64,000 nt of DNA, from assembly GCA_947561715.1 (NCBI GenBank), contig OX387199.1, positions 2,237,001-2,301,000 on the forward strand. The letters run 5' to 3'. The notes beneath the pieces are model-generated. The model saw nothing but the letters and a program-made list of their open reading frames with translations, was not told the DNA's origin and did no database searches. The DNA comes from Ascidia mentula. Lineage: Eukaryota > Chordata > Ascidiacea > Phlebobranchia > Ascidiidae. Positions 23,901 to 37,500 of the stretch are shown one piece after another. The position numbers were made by a program, and so were the translations under genes. Each line of letters starts with the position of its first letter. Position 1 is the first letter of the stretch.

Positions 23901-26900
23901 TTAGAGCGTTTGCTCTAAATCTAACCGCAATACCTTCGCTGTAGGGGTGGAGCGATGGATGCGCTACGTGCACAGCTAGAACACTAGAGGCGTCCAACCC
24001 CTTGTACAGTGGTTCGTGGTTGTGAGGATAACCTTCTGGCTTGCCGATCATCGAATCAATCCGCCAGATGTCGCCAGAGCTGTTGTCGCTAAACACGAGT
24101 CGGTTTTCGTACAACGTGAGAGAGAAGGGAGAACGCAAAGCCACGACGTCCATCGCACGCATAAGAAGAGTCTGCGGAAGGTTAATTTATGACGTTGGTT
24201 ATTCCTGGTGACGCTTAATATCGCAGTGTTGTTCCTAGGTAACGTGTGGTTGCTATGGTGACGGCAAAAGTTGGTGTGTGAAAAGGATGAAAGTCCTTCA
24301 ACGAGATGAATATCTTGAAAGATTAAAAGCCAAATCGAGCATTCAAGACCGGGAAATACAAATTGATTAGTTATAAACAATTTTCTTTGAATTTTAGAAA
24401 TCTTGGTTTGACTCAAATCCCATTTCAACTGACGCTTACAAATATTAGGTCATTTTTGACGGCGTGATATCGGTAAAAGTTTCTTTAAAGTTTAATCAAA
24501 ATTTTTGAAACCAAATATCTGCCCTGCTTAATCTTCCGTCCATCGCCTTCATTTCAATTCTGGCGTCCATCAGATTTGATTCGCTCCAGTAAACAACATC
24601 CGTGACGTAATCTATTGTGACGCAATGTATGGTGCGGACTTGCTCCACCTCGAAATCATGTGCGTCACTTCCGTCCATGTTCATGAGAACGATTCGCGAA
24701 GGTTCGAGGGTATTTCCCTGGTCCGCAACCAACATCACACTGCAACGTAACGTAATGTTTTCCACAAGAAAATTTTGCATTCTTAAACAAAGGGAGCATG
24801 TAAGAGACAAAATGAATGAGGAATACTTTGTCATTTTACCCTTTTTTCGGATGCAGCGCAATGGAAACCGGATCGTCAAACATTCTTATGTCGTATCCTT
24901 GCATGTTGTCGGTCGGCTGTTGCACTCTCAGGAGGGGAATAACTGTCACGTGACTTTGTGCGGTGACCGTACTTCTGCAGGCGACGTACAAGTTGGGCGT
25001 CATCCAGTCAAGAGCCACCGCGACCGCTGCCGAAACTGCGAACAATAACACAAAAGGCGTTACTATGGTGTATAATGGTAATGGCAGGTCATATTCGAAT
25101 GTGTCTGTGTACATTGATCATCTCATTTGGTCAGTAGAAAAAAAAAACGAATAAAATGAACAGAACATGCCAACAACAGGGAACACATTTCTAATCCGTT
25201 ATCAGGAAAGCAAATGATCGTTTTAGCACACACTGATACACATCACCTATTTGAAAAAATGTACCTGGTAAAACAATGTGATAAGAGTCGTCTGTACGCA
25301 GAAAATTCACATTTCCCGTTTCCATTTCAACCCAAATAAGAGAATTAGTGTTTGTGTCCACTTCCAGGCTCATCACACTGAACAGACAAACACATGCTAG
25401 TTATAATCCAACGTAACAGATGAGAGGACAGTAAACTTACTGAGGTCGACTGTCTGGCAATCGATAAACGATATTTTCTTGTGACTCGTCATCTCGCAAA
25501 TCGCGGCGCAAAATGTGAGAACCGGACACGAAGTAAAGAAATGGCGGGAAAGCTGAGGAATACGGGAATGGAAAGAACATATTTTAAAATAATAGATACA
25601 AGAACAGCCTTTTACTTTACACAAGTGATATGGTCATATAAAGGAAATATTTTTGCTTCTTGTCAGGTTATATGCTAAATGCAACCTTAACCAACTAAAA
25701 TAATACTTTTTTTACAGTATTATGTACTTTTTGCACCCACCGTTACTCAGCAAACACTTTGTTGGTTTCGAAGGATCCACCCTTCAATAAAACAAAACCT
25801 TTAAAAACGGTTAACATTTCTATGGTGAATTTACCTGTAGCCAGTAGCACAGCTGCACGGTTGGGTTGAACCCTCAACGTCACACACTTGATCGCATACC
25901 AGCTCATCCATGTAAACCTCATCATTCCACACCGTTAGGTTCTTACGTAAGTAGCAGGCGCTGCTCACGGCTTCGGTGACCACGACGCTATTTAAACTTT
26001 CTGTTAAATTACAAACTTGCTTTTATCACTTCCTGGGCCAATTGTTTCGCTTTCTTTTCTGTAATGATCTAAAGAAAAAGTTACAGATAATCGTGAACGA
26101 CAGGGTTTGAAAACTATAGCAATGTGTTGTCCTGGCGTTTTATTTTTTGAATTAGAATTTGGATTTCTACCACTTACGGTTGCAGTTTCTCTCGTCTTCG
26201 TCATCTTCTTCACTCAGTCCATCAGCGCAGTCGCCCTCACCGTCACACAACCAGTACTCAGAGATGCAGATATTTGTTACGTTGCATCTGTCCACGCAAA
26301 CAACACACTTGGACAAACCTTTAGCTAAAAACGCCTCCGAGTCGGAAAATAAGTTTCGAGCAATATAGAAATAAACAGAATAAAAAAACAGTATAGCTTC
26401 ACATGCAACATTACTGCGTTGTCTGAATAAACAATTTCTTTTTTCATAACATACGTTTCACGATAGTCACACCAGCTGCACTGACGAGACCCTGTAGGTC
26501 GAAACAGTGTCCATCTGTAAGCAGTTTGCACAATTAGTTTCACTTTTTACCGGATTTCTCCTTGGGGACAAATGTATCTGGCGCAATCCGTTTCGTCCTC
26601 TTGGTGGCCGCAGTCATCTTCCCCATCACACACCCACTCTTGCGGAATGCAATCCATGTTACAGTAAAACTGGTCGCTTCTGCAGTACGGCGTTTCCTGT
26701 GACGCACAAATAACCGTTATACTGTTGTTTTACTTTGATAATCATAGTAAGTATATAGCTAAAGTGCATAAATTTAGTTATTCGGTGATTAGGAAGAAAT
26801 TTGAAATTTCACGACCATACCTCGCAATTTTCTTCGTCGCTGCCATCCAAGCAGTCATGCACCATATTACATACCAGACCGTGAGGAATGCATTTGCTGT

Positions 26901-27464
26901 CGTTGAGGCACCGAAACTGCGTGTCATGGCAATCTACGTGATCTGTACAATCATTTTACAAGACCGTCAGACAATTAATGAATAAAAATAGCGAAGCTTG
27001 GCAAAATCAAAATTGATTAATTTCCCCAAGATAAGGAGTAACAGAAATTGAAATACTGATAGAGTGTCTACCACAGTTCTTCTCGTCAGTTTCATCATAG
27101 CAGTCGGCGCGGCCATCGCATCTGAATGATGAATGTATTATCTCGCCGCTACCACACCTCCAATCTCCTACTCCATCGGTTAACTCTGCAAAGACCTCGC
27201 TTTTTTATTTTACCACTATTAGATTACGTCAAAGAAAAAGCTGTTCTCCTGGCTACTACAATTATAAAGGCCTACAGTTCCACCCAATGTTTTTGGCAAT
27301 AGTTGCCAGGTACGTTTGTTGTGGTGCCCAATGTTTTACTAATTCTGAAAGTTGTTTTGCATCACGAAGTTTCATTTGTAAATTTACTATATTTTTAAAG
27401 CATACTCACCATGCAGCCAACAAACAAAAACGGCGGCAATGAAAAAATGTTTAAATCCACTCAT
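20949..27464 (-). CDS. LDL-receptor-like type I membrane protein with YWTD propeller, sushi and EGF modules
   Basis: Probable endocytic or signalling receptor. Exons in order: 27464-27410 (signal peptide [19 protein letters not shown]), 27185-27072, 26942-26821, 26696-26551, 26287-26178 (four LDL-receptor class A modules), 26000-25835 and 25781-25747 (EGF), 25552-25441, 25377-25265, 25035-24840, 24739-24523, 24171-23934 (six-bladed YWTD-type propeller), 23783-23664 (EGF), 23216-22953 and 22889-22746 (Thr-rich linker, then a four-Cys sushi/CCP module running into an EGF), 22587-22275 (end of EGF, Pro/Ser linker, TM helix [20 protein letters not shown]), 22008-21896, 21293-21161, 21034-20949 (cytoplasmic, stop TGA). 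Phase agrees except at 21896/21293, where an extra exon or different site is likely. No NPxY endocytosis motif is visible. Exon 24739-24523 appears to use a GC donor. It is not a clear ortholog of any single vertebrate LRP. Confidence 0.85.
21396..21612. mobile_element. Diverged copy of the TA-flanked MITE
   Basis: The left end ACACACCGGGACACA and the right part (TTCGCACAGATTTCTGTGTT, then CAAGTTTGGCGAAAACTCTG) match the arms of the element at 6264-6491. It lies in the intron before the penultimate cytoplasmic exons of the LDLR-like gene. Confidence 0.6.
22154..22190 (+). repeat. Truncated hammerhead repeat (copy E)
   Basis: GAGCTACACTGATGAGAC-loop-GGTCGAAACAG retains the left stem I strand, core and stem II, but the sequence then diverges with no stem III or stem I partner. 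It lies in an LDLR-like gene intron, antisense to the gene. Confidence 0.55.
26474..26530 (+). ncRNA. Hammerhead ribozyme motif (copy F)
   Basis: AGCTGCA, CTGACGA, GACC-loop-GGTC, GAAA, CAG-loop-CTG, T-A, AGCAGTT. The core has C for T at position 7, which is the most tolerant core site, but the first stem I pair is A-A, so activity is uncertain. Upstream GATAGTCACACC is shared with copy C. It lies in an LDLR-like gene intron, antisense to the gene and 21 bases from exon 26551-26696. Confidence 0.6.
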
Positions 27465-28581
27465 AGTTGGTAGACTTCGGATTTCACAACGCCAACAGGA
27501 ACAAAAGAAACGAAAATGAATTGATACACCCCTCAAATAAACAACTGCTTCAGTCACCAATACTTGGGACTGATGGCGCCTTGTTCGTTCGGAAAAAATA
27601 AACGCGTTTGGTAATTGCTTGAGTTAACCCAAAAGGCCGAATTCGATCAGCAAGTTTTTGTAATTTTTTAAAAGAGGGCTCCAAACCTAACGATATTATC
27701 AACAAACGTTTTTGGAACTACAGTATTACAACTGAAGGCCAAAATTTTTTTGTCGGTAACCATTTTTGTTTAGGATGTTTTGTGTTTTTTAGCGTTAATT
27801 GAAGTTTCTTAAATGTTACCAATTCAGGTGTTTATTTATCATTTTCTTTCAACATGATCGAATCGTTGTGTGCGCGTTTGCTGTCGTCACGCTTTGTTGA
27901 CCGTCCGTGATTAACTTTGTTGGCACACGTTGGGAGAGTTTGGTTTCGTTTTGTTATTTTGAAAACTTAAATATAAATGCGATACATGAATTTCGTGAAT
28001 TTACGCAGGGAGTTAATGTACTTCCTTATTTTTCAGGCTCGCTTATTCCTTTAGATTACTTTGCTCTTCGAAATTACAAACTTTCGACAATTTATAAACT
28101 TTGCTGTAACTAAAAAGATAATTATTTTAGCACGCAAAGTTTACCAACTGTTTACCCTTAAATTATCTGGATATTCAGTTGAAAAGGGGAAACAAAGAAA
28201 TTAAAGAAGATTTATTGTTTGAAGATCACGAAGAAAACCCCATAATCCACTAAATTGCAATGCTTGTTGCAAATTTTTCCAAAAAGTGGGTTAGGTTACT
28301 CCAAGAAAGTTTTTTGTTTATTATTTTAATCTGTTTTTTAGTATTTTTTGTCAAAGTTTAAGGTATATACATATGTACATTTTTTTAAGGTTAAGACTCC
28401 AAATTGCAAAGTTTGTAATTTGTACATCAAAGGATTTTTATCGGCGAATGTTGAGAGCATATATTAAATTTGTTTTGCAGAATTTGATTGATAACGTGGA
28501 GTTTGATGTTGGATGGTGCTTGTCTGTAATTCCCTTCGTTAATTTTAACCGATCGGCGGTGGTTCTTTCATGCCTACAATC
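27465..28581. promoter_or_regulatory. Divergent promoter region, LDLR-like gene / ataxin-2
   Basis: About 1.1 kb of A+T-rich DNA between the start codons of two genes pointing away from each other. No exon or recognised motif stands out; promoter activity is inferred from position. Confidence 0.35.
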
Positions 28582-31500
28582 ATGTCTAGCAGTACCAAGA
28601 GGAAAAACAAACCTCTCAAGTACATGTTACATGTGTTTTGTGTTTGATTTATGATATATATGTATGTATATATATATATCGATAGTTTTCAGTTGAATGT
28701 TACTGCCCTGATCAAATTGTTTGTAATTGCTCGAACATTTGCATTGACCAGATAAATTTATTTCATATAATATTTTTAGATCTTCCAATAGATCAAAACT
28801 GAGCACGCAAAATTCACTTCCAGTAAGTTTTGTGTTAGTGTAGTAGTATTTTAACTGACAGAACAATTGTACTTTTTAATTAGTAAATGTTTACTACGTG
28901 AACATAGATATGGTGATGTAGGTGTATGAGCTCATTTTATGTGTTGGTTGATCACAAAGTCAGTAGTATTTGTTTGTGTTTTGCAGAGTGGTGAAGGGGC
29001 CTACACGAATCCAAGGCTTATGCATACAGTACTGTCTTTAATGGTAATCTTAACATCATGTCATTGTACTAGATATATACCAATCAGTCTCTATCAGGGC
29101 TTTTCAAACTTTGGGTTTCAACCCAGTTTGGATCGCCATATGTTATTTTGGGGTTGCTATATGTATTGCAAACAAAAATACCATCCAAGGTTTATGATGA
29201 GTGTTTATGGTTGTATTAAATTGTTAACACATGACATCAATGATTTGCTTTTTAAAAAGGGATCGCAGTGGAACAAAATTTCAAAATCCCTGTTCTTAAA
29301 AACTTGCATATATTGTTTTTCTTTAGGGATCAAAGTGCAGCGTTCAAGTAAAAAATGGTATGATTTACCAAGGAATTTTCCACACGGCCAATCCTACTGT
29401 AAGTTATTGTGTAGCTTGGTCTGGAGTTGTCCATTTAACTTGTAACAAAATGATATACATGCTATATTTCAGTTTTTTTGTATTATGTGTTAAACACCAT
29501 GCAAATAACCAGCTACCCTTTATCTACATTATTGTAATACATAATTGAAGCAGCAAAACCTGAGTAACCCCTACTCATTTGGATTCTTTAATCCTCACGA
29601 ACAATTTTACCATCTCTATCCTGCCATAACAGATGGTTTAAGAGCTGCATGCCATTGACATCTCAAACATCCTGCCATATTGTGAATCAGGCACATGTGT
29701 TTCAGACTGTATTTGATTTTTTGTCAGATGGATATTGTTCTTGGTGCTGCTCACCTTCAGGAATCGACAGACAACGGAGTGAAATCAGTTCACAGCACCC
29801 TTTCAACAAGTCCATTGCCGTCCAGTAACAAACTAATCGATGAACTGATATTCAAGTCAAATGATGTTGTCTGTGCTGTTTTCCAAGATGTGGATTTGAA
29901 AAGTGCAGAAGGTGAAACAATTACAATATTTGCATCATGTGCTCCGTGGCAAACTTACATATTTATTAGTGTAGGATTAAAACAGACTTAGTGAGAAAAA
30001 GGTTGATAGCAGTAAGTTTTCCCCAAAAATTAGTTGCACTTAGCTCCGTTTCACAATGCTACACAGTTACCTGTTTATGTTTTTTCTACAGTTCCTATCA
30101 AGTCAAATGGGGATGCACCACATGAAACAAGCTTGTCACCTGCTAATGGCGACCCGACACGGACCCTCGAACCGTGGGACGGAGGTGGTGATGCTTCAGC
30201 TGACGCAGATATTGGTGGCCTAGAGGTAAAAATGTTTATAATTCCTCAGTAACTATGAAACCAACATTACTTGTAATTAAATTTCTGCTCGCAAGAAATA
30301 CAACTAATCTCAGTCACAAAAAATCTTGTTACCTTATCTGTGTGAATAAGAATGCATGTTAAACTTGTTACTTGCAGGATGATTTGCCAACTACAGCGGG
30401 TCAGAATGGGGGTTGGTGCCCGGAAGACATGTTTCAAACCAATTCACGGCGCTACGGTGTCAAAACCAGCTACAATCCAAGCTTACCGGAGTATACGTAA
30501 GTACTATAATTTTTTTCATAACTGATTTTTAAAAGTGAAAAAAAATTTGTTAAGCAGTTGTTTGTGATGTACAGTGGGGTGAAAATATGGGGAATTTGAA
30601 TAATTTTCACATAAAAGCAAATTCTGTGCTATTGAGTCTCCACGATGCTGCCCTGATTAGACCAAATAGTGGCCCTGTATAAACTTAAAAGATTATCTCT
30701 CTGTTAGATCTCATTGGCAAATATTACCACATTTTCATCAATTTTTTTCCTCATATATTTTAGTACGAAGCTGCCAGAAGACGACTCCGAGGAATACAAA
30801 AAGCGAAAAGCTCGGGCAACACAGCTGGCAAACGAAATGGAGAAATCTCCCAGTTATCAGAAAAGAATAAACCTTGAGGTACAATGTTGTAGATCTTGCA
30901 TCTGTTTTTTCCTTCTTCTCTGAAGCAAATCTAAACACAACTATCCAAAAATATGCATTGTTTGTAGCTCGAAGACAATCAGACAGAAGAGGAAAAATTC
31001 AGTTCGGTAATTCGCGACAGCAGCTCTTCGGCGCCACGCAGTGACAGGTCACGCATGGAGAGAAGTGATCGGCCTGACAGGTTTGCACTAAACTAACTAA
31101 TTGTGTGTTGATCCAAAACCTAAAACTCGGTCTAAAAAGGTTTCCCCGTGCGCGAGGACGTGGAAAAGACACCAGTGGAGGTCGGATGGGTTATAGCAAT
31201 TACATGGGCCCCGGAGGCATGCAGAGGAGCCAGCCTTCCTATGTTCCAAGAGAGCGTGCAAATACTCCAACCCACCCATCAGAATCACCTACAAGTCCTG
31301 GTTCTGGAAAAAGCTTTAGTAAAACTCCCATCAGTCAACAAAGTTTGCCTCCAAGGTAATATGTCAAAGTAGTACGTACCTTCTGTTTATTGATAGCTTG
31401 CCATTACCTCATTCTATGAGAAGTTAAAAGTTCAAAAACTTCTGCCAAACTAAGAAAGCCAAAAAACATTGAATATATTTCCAGGTTCACCAAAGGTCAT

Positions 31501-34500
31501 GGAGGTGGTGGAATGTACAGAGATGAAGACCGCATCAACAAACCTCACGATCCGAGTATGCTGTTTGCTTTCACACATATATTTTAAAAGTTAACTGTTT
31601 GTAAAATGATTATATATGTGTATACATTATTTCTATGGTATTTCTTTGCAAATCCAAGTATGCAGCATTACGGTTGCCTTTTTCTATGCATATACACTTT
31701 ATTTTTATTTATATAGTTCAAAAAATTGTGTCATTTTGTTGTAAGGTTGATGAATACCCACTTTTTTAGTTCATGTTTATTTTTTTCCATACATTTTTCT
31801 TTGCTGTAAACCTTGGTGTGGCCCAAGGCCTGCTGAATTGTGAATTCAAATGCAACTTTCTGGTTACATAACATAGTATGTGCTTGAGCTGTGGTTTTCT
31901 TATAAACTGTACTGAATATTATTGTGAGTGGAATGAAATGAATATATTTACAGGTTACCAAAGTGCATACAATGCAAACCAGCAACCCAAACCTCAAAGG
32001 CAGGGTTCTTCTTCATCAAGGAATTATCAGAGGAACCATCCCTCACCGACATCTGAATATTCATCTGTAAGTACTTTTTATAATAAACATAAATATTCAT
32101 TGCACATGTGTTTTTCTGGCGAAATTTGTGAGTTTGTTGTGATGAAAGTAATTTTTTGCAAAATTGACAAAAAAAATTTATTGATCCTAATGTCATGATT
32201 TTAACTAAGAATTTTGACCAGGGTAGTATTGTTTTAAAAAAAAGCTGAACTGTATAAAATGTGATGTTGCTTGGCCTGGTATTATATTCCCCCCCATAAC
32301 GTAATCCTATCACAGTGCATAACAGAACTACTCAGTATTAGCACAAAAAAAACAAAACAGATGTTCACAATTTTAGTCGCAAACAGTCAGTGAAACATCG
32401 TCTGGTCGTAACACTCCCCAGCAATCGTTGTCCAGGAACTCTTCTGCTTCTTCTGGCACTCAGCAACAAGTCGCATCACCCCAGTGGGGCAATAAACCCA
32501 TGGGGGGTCCACCTACTGAAGTGCCCCACCCTTCGGCACCCCAAGCACCCCCGGGGCCGAATCCAATGTCAGTCCGACCTCGCTATCCAACTGGCAACAA
32601 AGGTAATAATTGACATTGATTGGAGTTTTGGAGTTAAATGATCAACTGACGATCCATGTTATTTACATTGAATACACATGAAAAAATGATCATGATAAGG
32701 TAGTTTGGTGCCTGGATAATTTTTTGTCAACTATTATGTACTTTTTTGAACTAGACAAAATATGTAGTTGAGCAAGCCGGAAGATCTGTACTGAGTAAAT
32801 TTTTTGAGACTATTTTAAGATTTTAATCCGAAGACTTATATGTGTACAGATCAGTAATTCAAGTTTGTGATGTTGGACAAATAAGTATTTTCTCTTCAGT
32901 CTACTGTATCTTGCATGCACTTTATAGCAAAAAAGTTGTAACAATGAAGAAAGAAAGAGTTAATCATAATTAGCTGTAGAATGTTTACATGGCAGAAATG
33001 TTACGACAGACAGTGCAGCGTAAGCATATAGTCCCTAGGATCTTGGGAAGGCCGCCACAGCCACAAACAGAAAGGGGGCAAGCTCACGAAAGGAACTTAA
33101 ATAAATCAGGTACAATTGGTTGAGGTATTGTGGGGTAGGTATGTATGTTATGCTTGAGTTGCAAACCTTAGTGCTTTACAGAATTAATCTGTTCAACTGA
33201 AGGTATTGATTTTTATTAAATTGTGATTTAGACTTGAGATAATTTAATTCAGGACAAGTGATTAGCTTCAGAACTTGACATGCAAGTTTAGCTGTGAACA
33301 AAGCCCTGACAGGTTAAATTAGACCAGATATGGCAAACTATGGCCAGCATCCAACCCTGTAGTTTACCATTTATTTGTCACTTAACACTGCTTATACTCT
33401 GGTTAAATATAATCTTTTTCTTGCTATTCATTTACAGTTTTTGAGCGTTATTTATTGTACATAAATAAATTTGTTTACAAAACTGTTGACTTTGCCACAC
33501 TCACAAAGCCATTGGCCCACCTGTTGAATTAATGGTCGATGCATGTATTTTAAATTTGCCTTGTTTCAGATATGTCTTACTCATCTGCTCTGCGAAGCTC
33601 TGGATCCGCAAACAAAGGCCCACCAACCATGCAGCCCCCCTATACTGAAAATCGAATGCGGCAACCGTACCCCACTGCTGCTACCGTCCACAATGTGGGT
33701 CAAAACACGAAGTTCGTCTACTCAGTGAGAGGCAAGTAATTTTGAATTTCTTGACTGTTACTGTATTTCTTTTGCTTGGCAACGTATTTTTTTGTCTTGT
33801 GATGTTTGTTTTGTCGTTGCAATTTGTGACAAACTTATTCCAGTACTGGAATTGACTTTATGCTCTTGTATATCGTAATTGAGATTGGTGTCATTTCACA
33901 TTTAACGTCCTTGACAGCCGGAAAATAAAACTTTTCGTGCTCTAGCGCTAGTTAAACATGCGCACAATCTTATACCACTGCAACATCTTAAACACACACC
34001 TCAACACAGGTCAGACTCCACCTACTGCAGCACAGTCCACAACACCCGTTCAGCCACCACGTGATATTCACCAACAAGCTGTCCACCCACTTCAACAAAA
34101 CCAGAGTCAAGTTTCACCGAGACCTCAACTAAGTAGTGCATCACCACAGCAAGCCATCCCACAATACCCAGTGCCAGTTAAAGCACCAGCTGAGGGTGGT
34201 AAAGGTATGGATGAGAGTAACCACAATGGTTTGGATACAAAACGACTAGCTGCTTGTGTCTATTCTTATCGTGTTCATGTATAAACGTGTAAATTATATT
34301 AATGGACATTGTCGATATGGTTTCTTGCATTTTATTTCTGAACACATTTCCTTATTGATATTCATTTGACAACCCTCCCACCCCTTCATAACAGGGCTAA
34401 CTTATTTGTATTCAAGCAGCCAAATGTCCATGTAGAGCTCCCAGGAATATTGATAACAATCTACAGTAAATATTTTTTGTTTAGAAAAGCCCGATTTGTT

Positions 34501-37500
34501 GTTTTCGAAAGAAACTTTGCCTTGCATAATTTGTAATACTAACCCCAGTGCAACGTAAATTTTTTATTCTACAAAATTATATTTACCCGCTTATTTTGTG
34601 CAAGTTGCACATACCTTGAGCATTTGTTTCAGTAACGTTTACGTCTGTGTAGCCCCCACCAAGGTTCTGACCAAGAAAAATTCGGAGGGGATTTCCCACT
34701 CCCGCGAGTCGGATTCTGGTAGAAACACAATGGAGGAATTGAAAGCTTTCCAAACTAACTTCAGGGTAGGGTGTCAACTATTTATTTCATAATAGGCTGC
34801 TCACATGTGGGCAATTGTAATTAGGTTGGCAGAAGTCTTTTGAAATGTAGGCTAATTTTAGTAACATTATGACAAAATTAAAATGCCTGGTGTTTGACTT
34901 CATCTCTGGCTGCAATTTCAATTCGTTGCGATGTTATGTGTTGAATTGTGGGATGATGAACTTCCATAATGTGTAATAAACACAAAATTACCCAAAAAAC
35001 TGTAATTGTTCATTCAGCTGGAGCAAAAACCAAGCGGTGGCGATGCCAATAAGCAACAGATTGGGGGGAACATACAAAACAAACCAATGCTCAGTGGAAA
35101 TAAACAACACAGCTACTCCAAACCCAGGACTCCATCAGCACAACCTCTTAACAGGATCCAGACACCACAAGGTAAGCAGTTTACTATACATATGTTATGG
35201 TTACTTTGCAAATTGAAGGTGTTTCATATATTTTAGGTAATTGTTGTCACTCATTTTTTTTAGTCCCATTAGAATAACGCAGTGTACTTAGGAACACTAT
35301 TTAGTGATTTGCTCTTAGTTCTGAGAATAAGAGACTTTAAACTGATGATGGCTTAAGTTTTTGCCGAAACCTTTTTTCATATGAAATATGTCAATGTTGA
35401 CAATAGTATGGGCCGGTCTCTTCATTCTCAGAACAGTGTACGTACGCATTAAAATTAAATAAAAATGTGAATTGAATTGTGCCAAGCACTGTTATGCTGT
35501 AATTGGTAAAGATAAAACCCACAGCAACCTTCGGGGCAACATATTCTCTTATATATTTGTCACTCTTGCTAGTTTGGAGGGATGAAATATCTGTAGCAGA
35601 GATATTGTTTTTGTCACAGAAATCGATATCAGTCATCTCTTTTTTATGTCCAGAATCTGCCGCTGCAGGAACACAAATACAACAAACATCAGTGGCACCT
35701 GTGTCTCAACCGCCCCCATCACAACCAGGCATGACGGTGCCACCACCACAACCCATACAGGTGGTACAGCAGTCCCCTGCTCCTGGGCAACCTATGCCAC
35801 CAATGCAAGTGGCACCTCAAAACATGTCACAACCACCACCTGCCACGCACGCGCACATGCCACACCAGTCGATGGAGAGTGTGGAAGGAGGTATACTTCC
35901 CCACCAGCCAGTACTTCTGCTTTCAGGGCCTGGAACTGGGCCAATGATGATTCAACAAATGCCACAACAAATGACACAACAAATGCCACCACCGGTGCCG
36001 ATTCTTCAAGCTGGTAAGTACGCATGGACAATATAAGCCAGGATTTTTGAGCAGGACTTGTACGACTAGTCAAGGCTGTCACCAAAATGATAATACTTTG
36101 AGCGGTGAAGTTCGTAAAAGCAAGGGTCATCAAAATTTTTCATCGGTGACTGAAAAAAAATGGTCAGGGTGGTACACAGACCCTACCGATGTAAAACCCT
36201 GACATAAGTAATGTTTAAGGTTTTAATTCTCATAATGCACACATTTATTTGTGTAAAATTGTTCCAGAGGCAAATACAAATTGCAATAATACTACTAATA
36301 GTAACTTAGAATTGTGCCTCCAAAATGCCATATCACCTAAAACAATTGATTTTTAAAAAGATTAAAAACAAGCAGAAAGCCCACATAGCTGCATGAAAGT
36401 TTGAAGATTTATAAAACGTGAGTTATGAATTGATTTGATTTTTAGTTGAGCAACCACAACCAGCCATTAACATCCACTCACCACGCTCATCGTCGGTTGG
36501 GCCAGCAGTGAACACAGTAAGCGCTGCCACTGGATTTGTATCACCTCAGCATGGAGGCATTTCATCAACAAGTGATCAGCCCTTACAACAACAACACAGT
36601 GGTAAATACATTTGTTTGTTATTATTTTTCTCAAAAAAAATCATAACAGGCGAAGTCTCTGTTATGAAGTAATAAAGGAAACCTTAGTCCGAAGTTTTTC
36701 CATGAATTGTTTATTTATTTTTGCATACATTGTTAACTGCAGTTGCACTATCAGTTTTGAAACCTATTTTCTTTTTAGGTGCAACCCAGCAGCAGATCCC
36801 TTCTGAAGCAGTAGTTGCACCATCTTCATCGTCTGGCGATGTCGGAACAGCACCACCAAGGGGTGAACAGACAGGAGGCCAACCTGCCCTTGGCTCGTCG
36901 GCAACATCTGAAGCCTCACCTGATTCGTAAGTAGTTTATTTTATGTCAAGCATAACTTTTTTCTGCCAAGTAAGCACAACTAGTACAGAGACTTTGCATT
37001 TGTAATAATGTACATGAAATTTGTAAAAGATGTTTCATATGTTAGGTGCACTAAAATCCACTTACAACTTTTACAACATAAATTTTATTTTTTAGACATC
37101 AATTGAATCCAGAAGCACCGCTGTTCAAACCAAGAACATTTTCGGTAAGCAAGTCCACAATTGTTGGAAATATTGTGAATTATCTTGATTGGGTAAATCA
37201 TATCTCACATCCTTAATAAGGCTTAGCAATGCCTTTGTATGGAAATAATTTGTATGGAAATTGGTATTCCTGGTGGACTTTAAAGGTGCTGCACAGATAA
37301 CTTTCTGCATCTAAGATAAGAACAGTCAATATCATACCGCCAAAGTGTGATAATTATTAAAATTGCGATTATATTCGAAACCAAGAAAAGTGAACTGGAT
37401 TGCACCCGTTTTTTCAATCAGAATTTTTTTTAAATGAAATAATTTGTTTTGTTATTTTTGGAACAGAAGCCAAGTGGGTCAACAACTCCAAATTCACCCA

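Noticed and set aside
29629-29700. Possible ataxin-2 exon starting at the ATG after ...cataacag (ELHAIDISNIL).
   Set aside because: Its frame has a stop after two codons. The acceptor at 29727 leads directly to MDIVLGAAHLQES, which matches the Lsm domain and keeps phase.
33310-33500. Possible decayed hAT-like repeat (ATGGCAAACTATGGCC).
   Set aside because: Only a short internal phrase is recognisable; no terminal repeats or target duplication could be found.
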